NCBI GenBank assembly: GCA_934526015.1 | Contig: CAKSZY010000001.1 | Span: 124,001-188,000, forward strand | From: an uncultured Dokdonella sp. | Lineage (GTDB): Bacteria; Pseudomonadota; Gammaproteobacteria; Xanthomonadales; Rhodanobacteraceae | DNA length: 64,000 nt | Direction of reading: 5' to 3' | Shown here: positions 35,057-45,400 of the stretch, piece after piece | Layout: every line of letters begins with the position of its first letter | Numbering within the stretch: the stretch's first letter is position 1 | Made by a program: the position numbers and the translations under genes | Notes under the pieces: generated by a model | What the model was told of the DNA's origin: nothing | What the model saw: only the letters and a program-made list of their open reading frames with translations | The model's database searches: none

Positions 35057-37963
35057 ATGACGCACTGCAGCGAGGCCGGGACGTCGCTTCCCTCCCGTCC
35101 GCTCGTCTTCGGCCTGCTCGACGTGCGTGACCTCGCGGCGCTCGACGCCTTCGTGGCCAGCGCCGTTCCCGCCGCTTTCGCCGGCACCGGACCGGTCCGC
35201 CTGGAATGGTCATCGCGGCCCGACGACCGCGCGAATGCGTCGCCGGCCGTGGCCGAGGCGAGAACCTGCACGGGTGCAGCCCCGCACCTGGCCACGCCGC
35301 AGGCGGACCACCACGCGGAAACCCTGGATACCGCAGGCGGTCCCGTCTGCCGCCTGGTTTGCGCGGCAGCACCGCGCGAGGCCGATCGCCCGGCCTGGGA
35401 CGAGTTCGTCGCATTGCTCGCCGCGCGCGTCCGCGACCTGCTCGATGCCGAGAACTTGCGCCTGGCGGTGCAGCGCTCCGAGCGCGCCAAGCACGTGCAG
35501 AGGGCGCTGTTCGCGATCGCCACGATGGCCGCATCCGATCTCGAGATGCCGGAGATGCTGCGCGGCATCCACGAGGTCATCGCCGAGCTGATGTACGCGG
35601 AGAACTTCTTCATCACCCTGTACATGCCGGAAACCGAGAGCCTGCGTTTCCTCTATCTGCGCGACTCGGTAGACACCACGCCGACCAATCTCGAAGTCGA
35701 CCTGCCGGTGAACTCGATCCCGAACAGCCTGACCGTGGCGATGATCCGCAGCGGCGAATCGCAAATGGGACCGTCGGCGGAGATCCGCCGACGCTTCGGT
35801 CTCGGCTTCAACCCGGAGCTCGGTCCGGAAAGCGAAGACTGGCTCGGCGTGCCGATGACCGGCAGCGGCGACATCCGCGGCGCGATCGTCATGCAGAGCT
35901 ACCGCCCGGAGGTCCGCTACACCGAGGAGGATCGCGCCCTGCTGCAGTACGTCGCCCAGCACGTGCTGACCGCTCTCGAGCGCAAGCAGGCACACGACGA
36001 TCTCGAGCGACGTGTCGAGCAGCGCACGCGCGAACTGGCCGAAGCCAACCGCATCCTCCAGCACGAGATCGGCGAACGTGAACGCGGCGCGCGCCTGCAG
36101 TCCGCGCTGTTCCGCATCGCCGAACGCGCCAGCACGGCTGACTCGCTTGACGCGTTCTACGAAGCCGTGCACGGCATCGTGGGCGGGCTGCTCAATGCAC
36201 GCAACTTCTACATCGCCCTGGTGTCGGCCGACGGTGGATCGCTCGATTTCCCGTACTCGGTCGACGAGGTCGACCCGGTGCGGCCGAGTCGCCGCCTGGG
36301 CACCGGCATCACCGAGTACGTGCTGCGCACCGGTCGCGCCCTGCTGGCCGATCGTTCAAGCATCGAGGCGCTGGCCGTCGGCGGCGAGATCGCCAGCTAC
36401 GGCCCGCCCGCGCGCTCCTGGCTCGGCGTGCCCCTGGTCTGCAACGAGCACACCGTCGGCGTGCTGGCGGTGCAGAGTTACGACGATGCCGTGCGCTTCA
36501 GCACCGCCGACCAGGAACTGCTGACCTTTGTCGCCTATCACATCGCCAACGGTCTCGAGCGCAAGCTGGCCCAGGAATCCCTGCGCGTGGCCTATGTGGA
36601 ACTCGAAGGCCGGGTCGAGGAGCGCACGCGCGAACTCGGCCGGGCGAACCGCGATCTCACCCGCCAGATCGGCGAGCGTGAACGCATCGAAGCCCGCCTC
36701 ATGCATCAGGCCCTGCACGACACCCTGACCGGCCTGCCGAACCGCGCCCTGTTGCTCGACCGTCTCGGCAATGCGCTCGACCGCTACAACGCGGATCCTT
36801 CCCTCCGCTTCGCCGTGCTGTTCCTCGACCTCGACCGCTTCAAGGTCGTCAACGACAGCGTCGGCCACCTGGTCGGCGACGAACTCCTCAAGCAGGTCGC
36901 GCAGCGGTTCGCCTCGGTCTGCGGCAATGCCATCGTCGCCCGCCTCGGCGGCGACGAGTTCGCCGTGCTGATCGAGAACCTCGACGATCCCTCGCGGGCG
37001 ACCGCCCTGGCCGAGAAACTCATCGCCACCCTCGACGAACCCGTGCGGATCGGCGACAAGGAGATGTTCACCTCGGCCAGCATCGGCATTGCCCATGCCG
37101 AGCCGCATTACCGGCATGCCGAGGAACTGCTGCGCGACGCCGACGCGGCGATGTACCGGGCCAAGGCGCAGGGGCGACAGCGCCACGAGGTGTTCGACGA
37201 ACAGTTGCGTACCGAGGCGCTGCGGGCTCTCGACCTGGAGAACCAGTTGCGCCGGGCCATCGCGCGCGAGGAGTTCGAGCCGCATTTCCAGTCGATCGTC
37301 TCGCTCGATGACGGTCGCGTGATCGGTTACGAGGCACTGCTGCGCTGGCGTCATCCCCAACGCGGCATCCTGCTTCCGGCGGATTTCCTCGCCGCGGCCG
37401 AGGACAACGGCTGCATCGAGCAGATCGACTGGCAGCTGTTCACCCGCGCCTGCGCGCAGGCACGCCGATTGCCGGCCGACACCTACGTTTCGGTGAACGT
37501 GTCCGCGCCGCGCCTGCGCACCGCCGGTTTCGACGAACTGGTCCTGCGCGTGGTCGAACAGAGCGGCCTGCCGCCGGCACGACTGCGCTTCGAAATCACC
37601 GAGGGTGCCCTGCTGAACGAACCTGAACAGACCCGCCGGGTGCTGCTGCGCCTGCGCTATGCGGGAATCCACGTTCAGCTCGACGATTTCGGCACCGGGT
37701 ATTCTTCCCTGAGTTACCTGCATCGTCTGCCGATCCATGCCCTCAAGATCGACCGTTCCTTCGTTGCCGACCTCTCCTCGCGCGGAAGCTCGATGGCGGT
37801 GATCCGTGCGATCACCGCCCTGGCCGACTCGCTCGGCATCGAGGTGATCGCCGAAGGCGTGGAGACCTCGGCACAGCGGCAGATGCTGATCGAGATCGGC
37901 TGTCGCAAGGCGCAGGGATTCCTGTTCTCGCATCCGCAGCCGATCGAGCGGATCGTCGCCTGA
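35057..37963 (+). CDS. GAF-GAF-GGDEF-EAL c-di-GMP signalling protein
   Basis: The 968-residue cytoplasmic protein has an N-terminal region without recognised fold (1-145), GAF 1 (about 150-310), a coiled coil (LERRVEQRTRELAEANRIL), GAF 2 (about 350-505), a second coiled coil, GGDEF and EAL. The GGDEF core is intact (RLGGDEFAVL, residues 631-635), but the RxxD inhibitory site upstream is replaced by CGNA, so product inhibition is unlikely. EAL residues look intact: GYEALLRWRHP (Glu759), NVSAPRLR, EITEGALL, DDFGTGYSSLSYL, KIDRSF and EGVET. It could be bifunctional; which activity dominates cannot be read. ATG 35057 has GAGG at good spacing. GAF domains suggest small-ligand control. Confidence 0.92.
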   Translation: MTHCSEAGTSLPSRPLVFGLLDVRDLAALDAFVASAVPAAFAGTGPVRLEWSSRPDDRANASPAVAEARTCTGAAPHLATPQADHHAETLDTAGGPVCRLVCAAAPREADRPAWDEFVALLAARVRDLLDAENLRLAVQRSERAKHVQRALFAIATMAASDLEMPEMLRGIHEVIAELMYAENFFITLYMPETESLRFLYLRDSVDTTPTNLEVDLPVNSIPNSLTVAMIRSGESQMGPSAEIRRRFGLGFNPELGPESEDWLGVPMTGSGDIRGAIVMQSYRPEVRYTEEDRALLQYVAQHVLTALERKQAHDDLERRVEQRTRELAEANRILQHEIGERERGARLQSALFRIAERASTADSLDAFYEAVHGIVGGLLNARNFYIALVSADGGSLDFPYSVDEVDPVRPSRRLGTGITEYVLRTGRALLADRSSIEALAVGGEIASYGPPARSWLGVPLVCNEHTVGVLAVQSYDDAVRFSTADQELLTFVAYHIANGLERKLAQESLRVAYVELEGRVEERTRELGRANRDLTRQIGERERIEARLMHQALHDTLTGLPNRALLLDRLGNALDRYNADPSLRFAVLFLDLDRFKVVNDSVGHLVGDELLKQVAQRFASVCGNAIVARLGGDEFAVLIENLDDPSRATALAEKLIATLDEPVRIGDKEMFTSASIGIAHAEPHYRHAEELLRDADAAMYRAKAQGRQRHEVFDEQLRTEALRALDLENQLRRAIAREEFEPHFQSIVSLDDGRVIGYEALLRWRHPQRGILLPADFLAAAEDNGCIEQIDWQLFTRACAQARRLPADTYVSVNVSAPRLRTAGFDELVLRVVEQSGLPPARLRFEITEGALLNEPEQTRRVLLRLRYAGIHVQLDDFGTGYSSLSYLHRLPIHALKIDRSFVADLSSRGSSMAVIRAITALADSLGIEVIAEGVETSAQRQMLIEIGCRKAQGFLFSHPQPIERIVA

Positions 37964-38003
37964 GCCATTCGCCCATGTCATCCAGTCCCGAGGGAACCTT
38001 CCG

Positions 38004-38561
38004 ATGAGATCTCCCGCGGCGCTGACCGATGACGTGAAAAAACTGCGGCATGCATCGACGACATGCCGGCCCGGGCGTCCCATCGCGTGGCAGGTCCGTA
38101 CCGGTCTTGCCGTCTGGCTGGGGGCCTCGACCCCCGCGATTGCCGCGATCGACACCAGCGTCAGCCTCGGCTTCAGCGTGACCGCTTCGGCCGATGCGAC
38201 ACCGGTCGCCTTCCTCGACCTCGCCGGCGACACGCGCGCCGGCAAATGGGTGAACTGGCGGCCGACCGCCTCGCTCGGGATCCTCCGCGGCCGCAGCGTG
38301 CGTGCCGACCTCGATCGCAACCTCGTCATCGGCGGCGTCGGCGCGCGCCTCGTCGACTGGTGAAAGAACGCCTTCATCGGCCTCGAGGTTGGTTACGCGG
38401 ACCGCACCACCGCCGCAGTCAGCAGCCACGTCCAGTTCATCTCCTCGCTTGGCTGGCAGGGCGAGCGTCACGTGGTGATGCTGCGCCACATCTCGAATGG
38501 CGATCTCGCCGGCGGCAAGAACCTCGGCGAGACGATGGTGCTGCTGGGCGGGACGTTCTGA
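38004..38561 (+). pseudogene. PagL-like lipid A 3-O-deacylase, interrupted by in-frame TGA
   Basis: ATG 38004 opens a frame with an export signal (VRTGLAVWLGASTPAIAAID) and beta-barrel strands. It stops at TGA 38361-38363 just after Trp. The same frame continues to 38561 with NAFIGLEVGYADRTTAAVSS and the PagL catalytic end LRHISNGDLAGGKNLGETMV. In that end His, Ser (+2) and Glu (+14) have the spacing of the PagL His-Ser-Glu triad. The stop removes the active site, so no functional enzyme can be made as read. TGA may stand for a former Trp codon, as many homologues have aromatic residues here. It may be decay or an assembly/sequence error. PagL removes an acyl chain from lipid A in the outer membrane. 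Confidence 0.8.
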
Positions 38562-38664
38562 GCGGGATTGTCGTCGCCCGCGCGACAGATCGTCGGCACG
38601 GACGGCGATGATCGGCGGCCATGCCGGCCGCATCCTGTCGGACATTCCGCACAGGAGCCGACCC

Positions 38665-39366
38665 ATGATCATTGCGCGCCCCTCCCGCGAACGTGGCCAC
38701 GCCAACCATGGCTGGCTGGATTCGCACCACAGCTTCTCGTTCGCCGGCTACCACGATCCCGAACACGTCCACTGGGGCCCGTTGCGCGTCATCAACGAGG
38801 ACCGGGTCGCGCCGGGCCGCGGCTTTGGCCGCCATGGCCACCGCGACATGGAGATCATCAGCTACGTGCTGTCCGGCGCGCTCGGGCATGCCGACTCGAT
38901 CGGCAATGCCTCGAGCATCGTGCCGGGCGACGTGCAGCGGATGAGTGCGGGAACCGGCGTCGAACATTCCGAGTACAACCACGACGCGGCGGCGACCACG
39001 CACTTCCTGCAGATCTGGATCATCCCGGACCGCGAGGGCATCGAGCCGTCCTACGAGCAGAAGCACTTCGACGAGGCCGCCAAGCGCGGTCGCCTGCGCC
39101 TGATCGCCAGCCCCGATGGCACCGACGGCTCGGTCCGCATCCACCAGGATGCGCGCCTTTTCGCCGGCCTGTTCGATGGCACGGAGCACGCGACGCTGGC
39201 CCTCGCGCCGGGCCGCCTCGGCTACGTGCATGTCGCCCGCGGCGAGGTCCGGGTGAACGGCCGGGCGCTGGCGGCGGGAGATGCGTTGCTCTACCGCGAC
39301 GAGCCCTCGATCGACATCGCCGAGGGAAGCGCGGCCGAAGTGCTCGTGTTCGACCTGCCACGCTGA
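38665..39366 (+). CDS. Pirin family protein (quercetin 2,3-dioxygenase YhhW-like)
   Basis: The 233-residue protein is a double-cupin pirin. Metal ligands are His57, His59 (GFGRHGHRDMEIISY), His101 and Glu103 (GTGVEHSEYN). The family segment HFLQIWIIPDREGIEPSYEQ is intact. Bacterial pirins such as YhhW show quercetinase activity in vitro, though the cellular role is unclear. ATG 38665 is preceded by AGGAG. It is followed by the palindromic repeat array and the convergent serA. Confidence 0.93.
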   Translation: MIIARPSRERGHANHGWLDSHHSFSFAGYHDPEHVHWGPLRVINEDRVAPGRGFGRHGHRDMEIISYVLSGALGHADSIGNASSIVPGDVQRMSAGTGVEHSEYNHDAAATTHFLQIWIIPDREGIEPSYEQKHFDEAAKRGRLRLIASPDGTDGSVRIHQDARLFAGLFDGTEHATLALAPGRLGYVHVARGEVRVNGRALAAGDALLYRDEPSIDIAEGSAAEVLVFDLPR

Positions 39367-39377
39367 CGCCGGCTTGG

Positions 39378-39624
39378 TGCGGAGCTCGCTCCGCTGCTCC
39401 TGCGGGGATGCGGCCAACGCTTCAGCAGAGCAAACCCCGCGCGTCTTATGCCTTTGTAGAGCGGAGCTTGCTCCGCTGCTTTTGCGGCTGCGTTCAACGC
39501 TTCAGCCGAGCAAGCTCGGCTCTACAAAAGCCCGCACGATCCAACGCCTTTGTAGAGCGGAGCTTGCTCCGCTGCTCTTGCGGCTTCGGTCAACGCCTCA
39601 GCCGGGCAAGCCTGGCTCTACAAC
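39378..39624. repeat. Tandem REP-like palindromic elements (about three copies)
   Basis: Two well-preserved units start at 39453 and 39549 (period 96) and one degenerate unit starts near 39378. Each unit has TTTGTAGAGC, then the inverted pair AGCGGAGC / GCTCCGCT, and a central GCGTTCAACGCTTCAGC-like stretch. A second hairpin such as CCGAGCAAGCTCGG ends the unit, with GCTCTACAAA closing it, so the outer ends are inverted copies. They lie between the convergent pirin and serA genes, the usual place for REP/BIME elements in Xanthomonadaceae. They may act as bidirectional terminators or mRNA stabilisers. Confidence 0.88.
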
Positions 39625-39636
39625 TGCCTGCACGCT

Positions 39637-40872
39637 TCAATACAGCACGCGCGTGCGCAAGGTGCCGGGAATGGCGGCCAGCGCCTCGCGCAGTGCGCTG
39701 GCCTGCGCCTCGCTGGTCGATGCGTCGACGACCACGTAGCCGATCGACGGATTGGTCTGCAGGTACTGTCCGTCGATGTTGACGTTTTCCCGCGAGAACA
39801 CTTCGTTGATCCGCGAGAGCACGCCCGGCACGTTGCGATGGATGTGCAGGATGCGATGGCTGTCCGGGTGCCCGGGCAGGGTCACTTCGGGGAAGTTGAC
39901 CGCCGACAGGGTCGAGCCGTTGTCGCTGTAGCGCACCAGCTTGGCGGCGACCTCGAGACCGATGTTGTCCTGCGCCTCCAGCGTGCTGCCGGCCACGTGC
40001 GGGGTGAGGATGACGTTGTCCATGCCGACCAGCGGCGAGCGGAACATCTCGGCGTTGCCTTTCGGCTCGACCGGGAACACATCCACCGCGGCGCCGGCCA
40101 GACGTCCGCAAGCAAGCGCCTGCGCCAGCGCATCGATGTCGACGACGGTACCGCGTGCCGCGTTGATGAACACCGCGCCCGGCTTCATGCGGGCGAATTG
40201 CGCCGCGCCGATCATGTGCCGCGTCTGCGCGGTTTCGGGGACGTGCAGGCTGACCACGTCGGCCCGCGCGAGCAGGTCATCCAGGCCCGCGACCGCACGC
40301 GCATTGCCGAGGCTCAGCTTGGTCTCGATGTCGTGGAACACGACCTGCATGCCGAGTCCCTCGGCGAGCAGTCCGACCTGGGTGCCGATATGCCCGTAGC
40401 CGACGATGCCGAGGGTCTTGCCGCGCACCTCGTAACTGCCGGCCGCCGATTTCGACCATCCGCCCCGATGGCACTCGGCGTTCTTCTGCGGAATCCGCCG
40501 CATCAGCAGGATCGCCTCGGCGATGACCAGTTCGGCCACGCTGCGCGTGTTCGAGTAGGGCGCATTGAACACCGGCACGCCGATCGCCTGGGCCGCGTCG
40601 AGATCGACCTGGTTGGTGCCGATGCAGAAGCAGCCGACCGCGATCAGCTTGCGGGCATGGCCGAACACGTCGGCACCGAGCTGGCTGCGCGAGCGGATGC
40701 CGAGCAGATGGGCCTCGGCGATGCGTCGCTTCAGTTCGTCCTCGGGCAGCGACTTGTCGTGGTACTCGATCTGCGTGTAGCCGGCAGCCTCGAAGGTCTC
40801 CACGGCGGTTCGGCTGACTCCCTCGAGCAGCAGCACGCGGATGTCCTGGCGCGGGAACGAGGTCTTCTTCAT
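39637..40872 (-). CDS. serA: D-3-phosphoglycerate dehydrogenase
   Basis: SerA catalyses the first step of serine synthesis and also reduces 2-oxoglutarate to D-2-hydroxyglutarate. The 411-residue protein (similar in length to the E. coli enzyme) has the NAD-binding motif TLGIVGYGHIGTQVGLLAEG. The catalytic Arg/Glu/His are in NAARGTVVDIDALAQAL, DVFPVEP and ILTPHVAGSTLEAQD. A C-terminal ACT domain (NVPGVLSRINEVFSRENVNI) allows serine feedback. It is divergent from the D-2-hydroxyglutarate dehydrogenase-type gene (138-base spacer), a functionally sensible pair. Confidence 0.95.
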   Translation of the reverse strand: MKKTSFPRQDIRVLLLEGVSRTAVETFEAAGYTQIEYHDKSLPEDELKRRIAEAHLLGIRSRSQLGADVFGHARKLIAVGCFCIGTNQVDLDAAQAIGVPVFNAPYSNTRSVAELVIAEAILLMRRIPQKNAECHRGGWSKSAAGSYEVRGKTLGIVGYGHIGTQVGLLAEGLGMQVVFHDIETKLSLGNARAVAGLDDLLARADVVSLHVPETAQTRHMIGAAQFARMKPGAVFINAARGTVVDIDALAQALACGRLAGAAVDVFPVEPKGNAEMFRSPLVGMDNVILTPHVAGSTLEAQDNIGLEVAAKLVRYSDNGSTLSAVNFPEVTLPGHPDSHRILHIHRNVPGVLSRINEVFSRENVNIDGQYLQTNPSIGYVVVDASTSEAQASALREALAAIPGTLRTRVLY

Positions 40873-41010
40873 GGCAGTCAGGGCAGGGCCGGAGCAGGGC
40901 TGGGGCGTGGCCCGCGACTATGCCAGAACCGCGGGCGCTTGCGGCATTGCAGCAGTGGACGCTCCGCCGCAAGGCTGTCAGGCTGGCCGGACTTTCCCGT
41001 CGCCGCCGCC

Positions 41011-42393
41011 ATGACCACCGCCCTCGCCGAACTCGCAGCGCAGCAACCGCAGCTCATCCTCCGCACCGATCCCGCCGACCTCGATCACTACGGGCGCGAC
41101 TGGACCCGGCGCTGGGTGCCGGCGCCGCTGGCGGTCGCAATGCCGGCGACGGTGGCCGAAGTGCAGGCGATCGTGCGCTGGGCGGTGGAGCGCGGCGTTG
41201 CGATCGTCCCCTCCGGCGGACGCACCGGGCTGTCCGGCGGTGCCGTGGCCGCGCAGGGCGAACTCGTCGTCAGCCTGGAACGGATGAACCGCGTGCTCGC
41301 CTTCGATGCCGTCGACCGCACCCTGACCGTCGAGCCCGGACTCGCCCTGGAGGCCCTGCATGCCGCGGCGCGTACGCACGGCCTCGTCTATCCGGTCGAC
41401 TTCGCGGCGCGCGGTTCCTGTTCGATCGGCGGCAACATCGCCACCAATGCCGGCGGCATCCGCGTGATCCGCTACGGCAACACGCGCGAGTGGATCGCCG
41501 GATTGAAGATCGTCGACGGCCGCGGTGAACTGCTCGACCTCAACCGCGGACTCATCAAGAACTCGAGCGGCTACGACCTGCGCCATCTCGTGATCGGCTC
41601 GGAAGGCACGCTCGGCCTGGTCGTCGAGGCCACCGTGCGCCTGACCGACCCGCCGCCGCCGTCGAACGTCATGCTGTTCGCGCTGCCGGCAATGGACGCG
41701 CTGATGAAGGTGTTCGATGCCTGCCGCCGCCGGCTCACCCTCAGCGCGTTCGAGTTCTTCACCGACCGCGCCCTGCATCACGTGCTTGCCGGTGGCGCGC
41801 AGCGGCCGTTCGACGGCGTCTCGCCGTACTACGTGGTCACCGAGTTCGATGCCGCCGACGAGGCCCAGCAGGCCGCCGCGCTCGCGCTGTTCGAGGAATG
41901 CGCGGGGCAGGGCTGGGTCGACGACGGCGTCATCAGCCAGAGCGAGGCCCAGGCCGCTGCCCTGTGGCGCCTGCGCGAAGGCATCACCGAGAGCCTCGCC
42001 CCGTACAAGCCGTACAAGAACGACATCTCGATGCGGATCAGCGCGATCCCGTCCTTCCTGCACGAGATGGCGGCGATCTTCGCCCGCGAATACCCGCAAT
42101 TCGATGTCGTCTGGTTCGGCCACATCGGCGACGGCAACCTGCACATCAACGTGCTGCGCCCGCCCGGCCTCGGCGAGGAGGCCTTCATCGCCCAATGCGA
42201 ACAGGTCACCGGCCTGCTCGGTGAACGCCTGCAGGCGATCGGCGGCAGCATCTCGGCCGAGCACGGCATCGGTCTGGTCAAGAAGCCCTGGCTCGCCAGC
42301 ACGCGCAGCGCGGCCGAAGTCGAGTGGATGCGCGGCATCCGCCGCGTGCTCGATCCGGCCGGCATCCTCAATCCCGGCAAGCTGTTCGATTGA
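41011..42393 (+). CDS. FAD-linked oxidase, probable D-2-hydroxyglutarate dehydrogenase
   Basis: The 460-residue flavoprotein belongs to the FAD-binding PCMH / GlcD-type family. The FAD site includes VPSGGRTGLSGGAVA, CSIGGNIATNAGGIRVIRYG and SSGYDLRHLVIGSEGTLGLV. The C-terminal metal/substrate part has VVWFGHIGDGNLHINVLRP and ISAEHGIGLVKKPWL. Subfamily members oxidise D-2-hydroxyglutarate or D-lactate and pass electrons to quinone or ETF. Its position next to serA, which makes D-2-hydroxyglutarate as a by-product, favours the former. That coupling is established in Pseudomonas; here it is inferred. No strong Shine-Dalgarno is seen before ATG 41011. Confidence 0.85.
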   Translation: MTTALAELAAQQPQLILRTDPADLDHYGRDWTRRWVPAPLAVAMPATVAEVQAIVRWAVERGVAIVPSGGRTGLSGGAVAAQGELVVSLERMNRVLAFDAVDRTLTVEPGLALEALHAAARTHGLVYPVDFAARGSCSIGGNIATNAGGIRVIRYGNTREWIAGLKIVDGRGELLDLNRGLIKNSSGYDLRHLVIGSEGTLGLVVEATVRLTDPPPPSNVMLFALPAMDALMKVFDACRRRLTLSAFEFFTDRALHHVLAGGAQRPFDGVSPYYVVTEFDAADEAQQAAALALFEECAGQGWVDDGVISQSEAQAAALWRLREGITESLAPYKPYKNDISMRISAIPSFLHEMAAIFAREYPQFDVVWFGHIGDGNLHINVLRPPGLGEEAFIAQCEQVTGLLGERLQAIGGSISAEHGIGLVKKPWLASTRSAAEVEWMRGIRRVLDPAGILNPGKLFD

Positions 42394-42438
42394 TCCGGGT
42401 CGTCGCGAGGCGCAAGTCCCGCAGCACGCGGCCGGCGA

Positions 42439-45400
42439 TCAGTCGACCGCCGCTGCCGGCAGCGTTTCCTGACTGCGCTTGCCGAAGATCTTCTGCACCA
42501 CCACGAAGAACAGCGGGATGAAGAACACCCCGAGGCCGGTGCCGACGATCATGCCGCCGATCACGCCGGTACCGATCGCGCGCTGCGCGCCGGAACCGGC
42601 GCCGCTGGCGATCGCCAGCGGCAGCACGCCGAGGCCGAACGCCAGCGAGGTCATGATGATCGGGCGCAGGCGGTCGCGCACGGCCTGCATCGTCGCCGCG
42701 ATCAGTTCCATGCCGCTCTCGAGGTTGGCCTTGGCGAACTCGACGATCAGGATGCCGTTCTTGCTGGTCAGGCCGACCGTGGTCAGCATCGCCACCTGGA
42801 AGTAGACGTCCCGCTCCATGCCGCGGAAGGTATTGGCGAGCACTGCACCAAGGATGCCGAGCGGTGCGACCAGCAGCACGGCGGTCGGCACCGTCCAGCT
42901 TTCGTACAGCGCGGCCAGGCACAGGAACACGATCAGCAGCGACAGCGCATAGAGCAGCGGCGTCTGCGCGCCGGCCTGTCGCTCCTGGTAGGAAACGGCC
43001 GTCCATTCGATGCCGAAGCCCTGCGGCAACTGCTCGACCAGGCGCTCGATTTCGAGCATGGCATCGCCCGAGGCGACGCCGGGTGCTGCTTCGCCCTGGA
43101 TCTCCATCGAGGACACGCCGTTGTAGCGTTCCAGGCGCGGTGAACCGTAATCCCAATCCATGCTGGCGAAAGCGGGGAAGGGCACCATTTCGCCCTGGCT
43201 GTTCTTGACCGACCACAGCCTGAAATCCTCGGGATTCATGCGGAACTGCGGAGCGGCCTGCAGGTACACGCGCTTGACCCGGCCGCGGTCGATGAAGTCG
43301 TCGATGTACTGGCTGCCCCAGGCGGCCGCCAGGGTGGCGTTGATCATTCCCACCGACAGGCCGAGTGCGCCTGCCTTCGCCTCGTCGATGTCGATCTTCA
43401 GCTGCGGCGTGTCCTCCTGGCCGTTCGGACGCACGTTGGCCAGCAACGGGCTCTGCGCGGCAAGGCCGAGCAGCTGGTTGCGGGCTCCGAGCAGCGCCTC
43501 GTGGCCGAGTCCGGCGTTGTCCTTGAGGAAGAAGGTGTAGCCGGCGCCGATGCCGAGCTCGGGCATCGCCGGGGGCGGGAACACGAAGATCATCGCATCC
43601 TTGATCTGGCTCATCGCCGCCATGCCGCGCGCAGCGACCGCGCCGGCGCCGAGTTCGGGGTCGCCGCGCTCGCTCCAGTCCTTCAGCTTGATGAAGGCCA
43701 TGCCGGCGTTCTGGCCCATGCCGGCGAAGCTGAAACCCTGCACCGCCATCACCGATTGCACGGCATCGGGTTCGTTCTCGAGGAAGTGGTCCTCCAGCTT
43801 GGCCATCGCCTCGAGCGTGCGCTGCTGGGTCGCACCGACCGGCGTCGACACCAGCGCCATCAGCACGCCCTGGTCCTCGTTCGGCAGGAACGCGCTCGGC
43901 AGGCGCGCGAACATCACCCCCATCACCACCGCCAGCGCGGCGAAGATGGCCATGAAGCGGGCCGGCCGGGTGACGATGCCGCGCACGCCGCGCTGGTAGT
44001 TGCCGCTGGTCCGGTCGAAATTGCGGTTGAACCAGCGAAAAAAGCGCGCGAGCAGGCCATTGCCGCTCTCGTGGTGTTCACCCTTCTTCAGCGGCTTCAG
44101 CATGGTCGCGCAGAGCGCCGGCGTCAGCACGATCGCCACCACCACCGACAGCAGCATCGCCGAGACGATCGTCGCCGAGAACTGGCGATAGATGACGCCG
44201 GTCGATCCCGACATGAAGGCCATCGGCACGAATACCGCCGACAGCACGAGGCCGATGCCGACCAGTGCGCCGGTGATCTGGTCCATCGACTTGCGCGTCG
44301 CCTCCAGCGGCGACAGGCCTTCCTCGGACATGATGCGTTCGACGTTCTCGACCACCACGATGGCATCGTCGACCAGCAGGCCGATCGCCAGCACCATCGC
44401 GAACATGGTCAGCATGTTCACCGAGAACCCCAGCGTGGCGAGCACGCCGAAGGTGCCGAGCAGGACCACCGGCACCGCGATCGTCGGGATCAGCGTGGCG
44501 CGGAAGTTCTGCAGGAACAGGTACATGACGAGGAACACCAGCGCGATCGCCTCGAGCAGGGTGATGATCACGTTCTTGATCGAGACCTTGACGAAGGGCG
44601 TGGTGTCGAACGGGATCACCGCCTTCAATCCGGGCGGGAAATAGGGCTGCAGCGTGGCCAGGGCCTCCTGCACGCCGGCGGCGGTATCCAGCGCGTTGGC
44701 GCCGGTCGACAGCGAGATCGCCACGCCGGTGGCGTCCTGGCGATTGAAGCGGCTGACGAAGTCGTAGGTTTCGGCACCCATCTCCACGCGCGCGATGTCG
44801 CCGAGACGCAGCACCGATCCGTCGGCTTCCGAGCGCACGATGATGTCGCGGAACTGCTCGGGCGTGCGCAGGCGATCCTGGGCCTTGATCGTGGCATTGA
44901 TCTCCTGGCCGTCGATCGCCGGCGTGCCGCCGAGCTGGCCGATCGCCACCTGGGCATTCTGGGCCTGGATCGCCGCGGTCACCTCGGCGATCGACAAGCG
45001 GTAGGTGTGCAGCTTGTTCGGATCCAGCCAGATGCGCATCGCGTACTTGGAACCGAACACCTGGATGTTGCCGACTCCGGGCACGCGGCTCAGCGGATCG
45101 ACCACGTTGGCGCCGATGTAGTCGGCGATGTCGTGGCGGTTCATGCTGCCGTCCTCGGACACGAAGCCGATCACCGCCAGGAAGCTCGAGGTGGACTTCG
45201 ACACGTTGACGCCCTGCCGCTGCACTTCCTGCGGCAGCAGCGGCATCGCCAGCTGCAGCTTGTTCTGCACCTGCACCTGGGCAATGTCCGGATCGGTTCC
45301 GCTCTCGAAGCTGAGCCGGATCGAGGCAATGCCGTTGGCGGAGCTGTTGGACGAGAAGTACATGAGTCCGTCGAGGCCCTTCATGTTCTGCTCGATGACC

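Noticed and set aside
39378..39624. CRISPR-like array
   Set aside because: Only about three units, each internally palindromic, with no unique spacers and no cas genes; fits REP elements instead.
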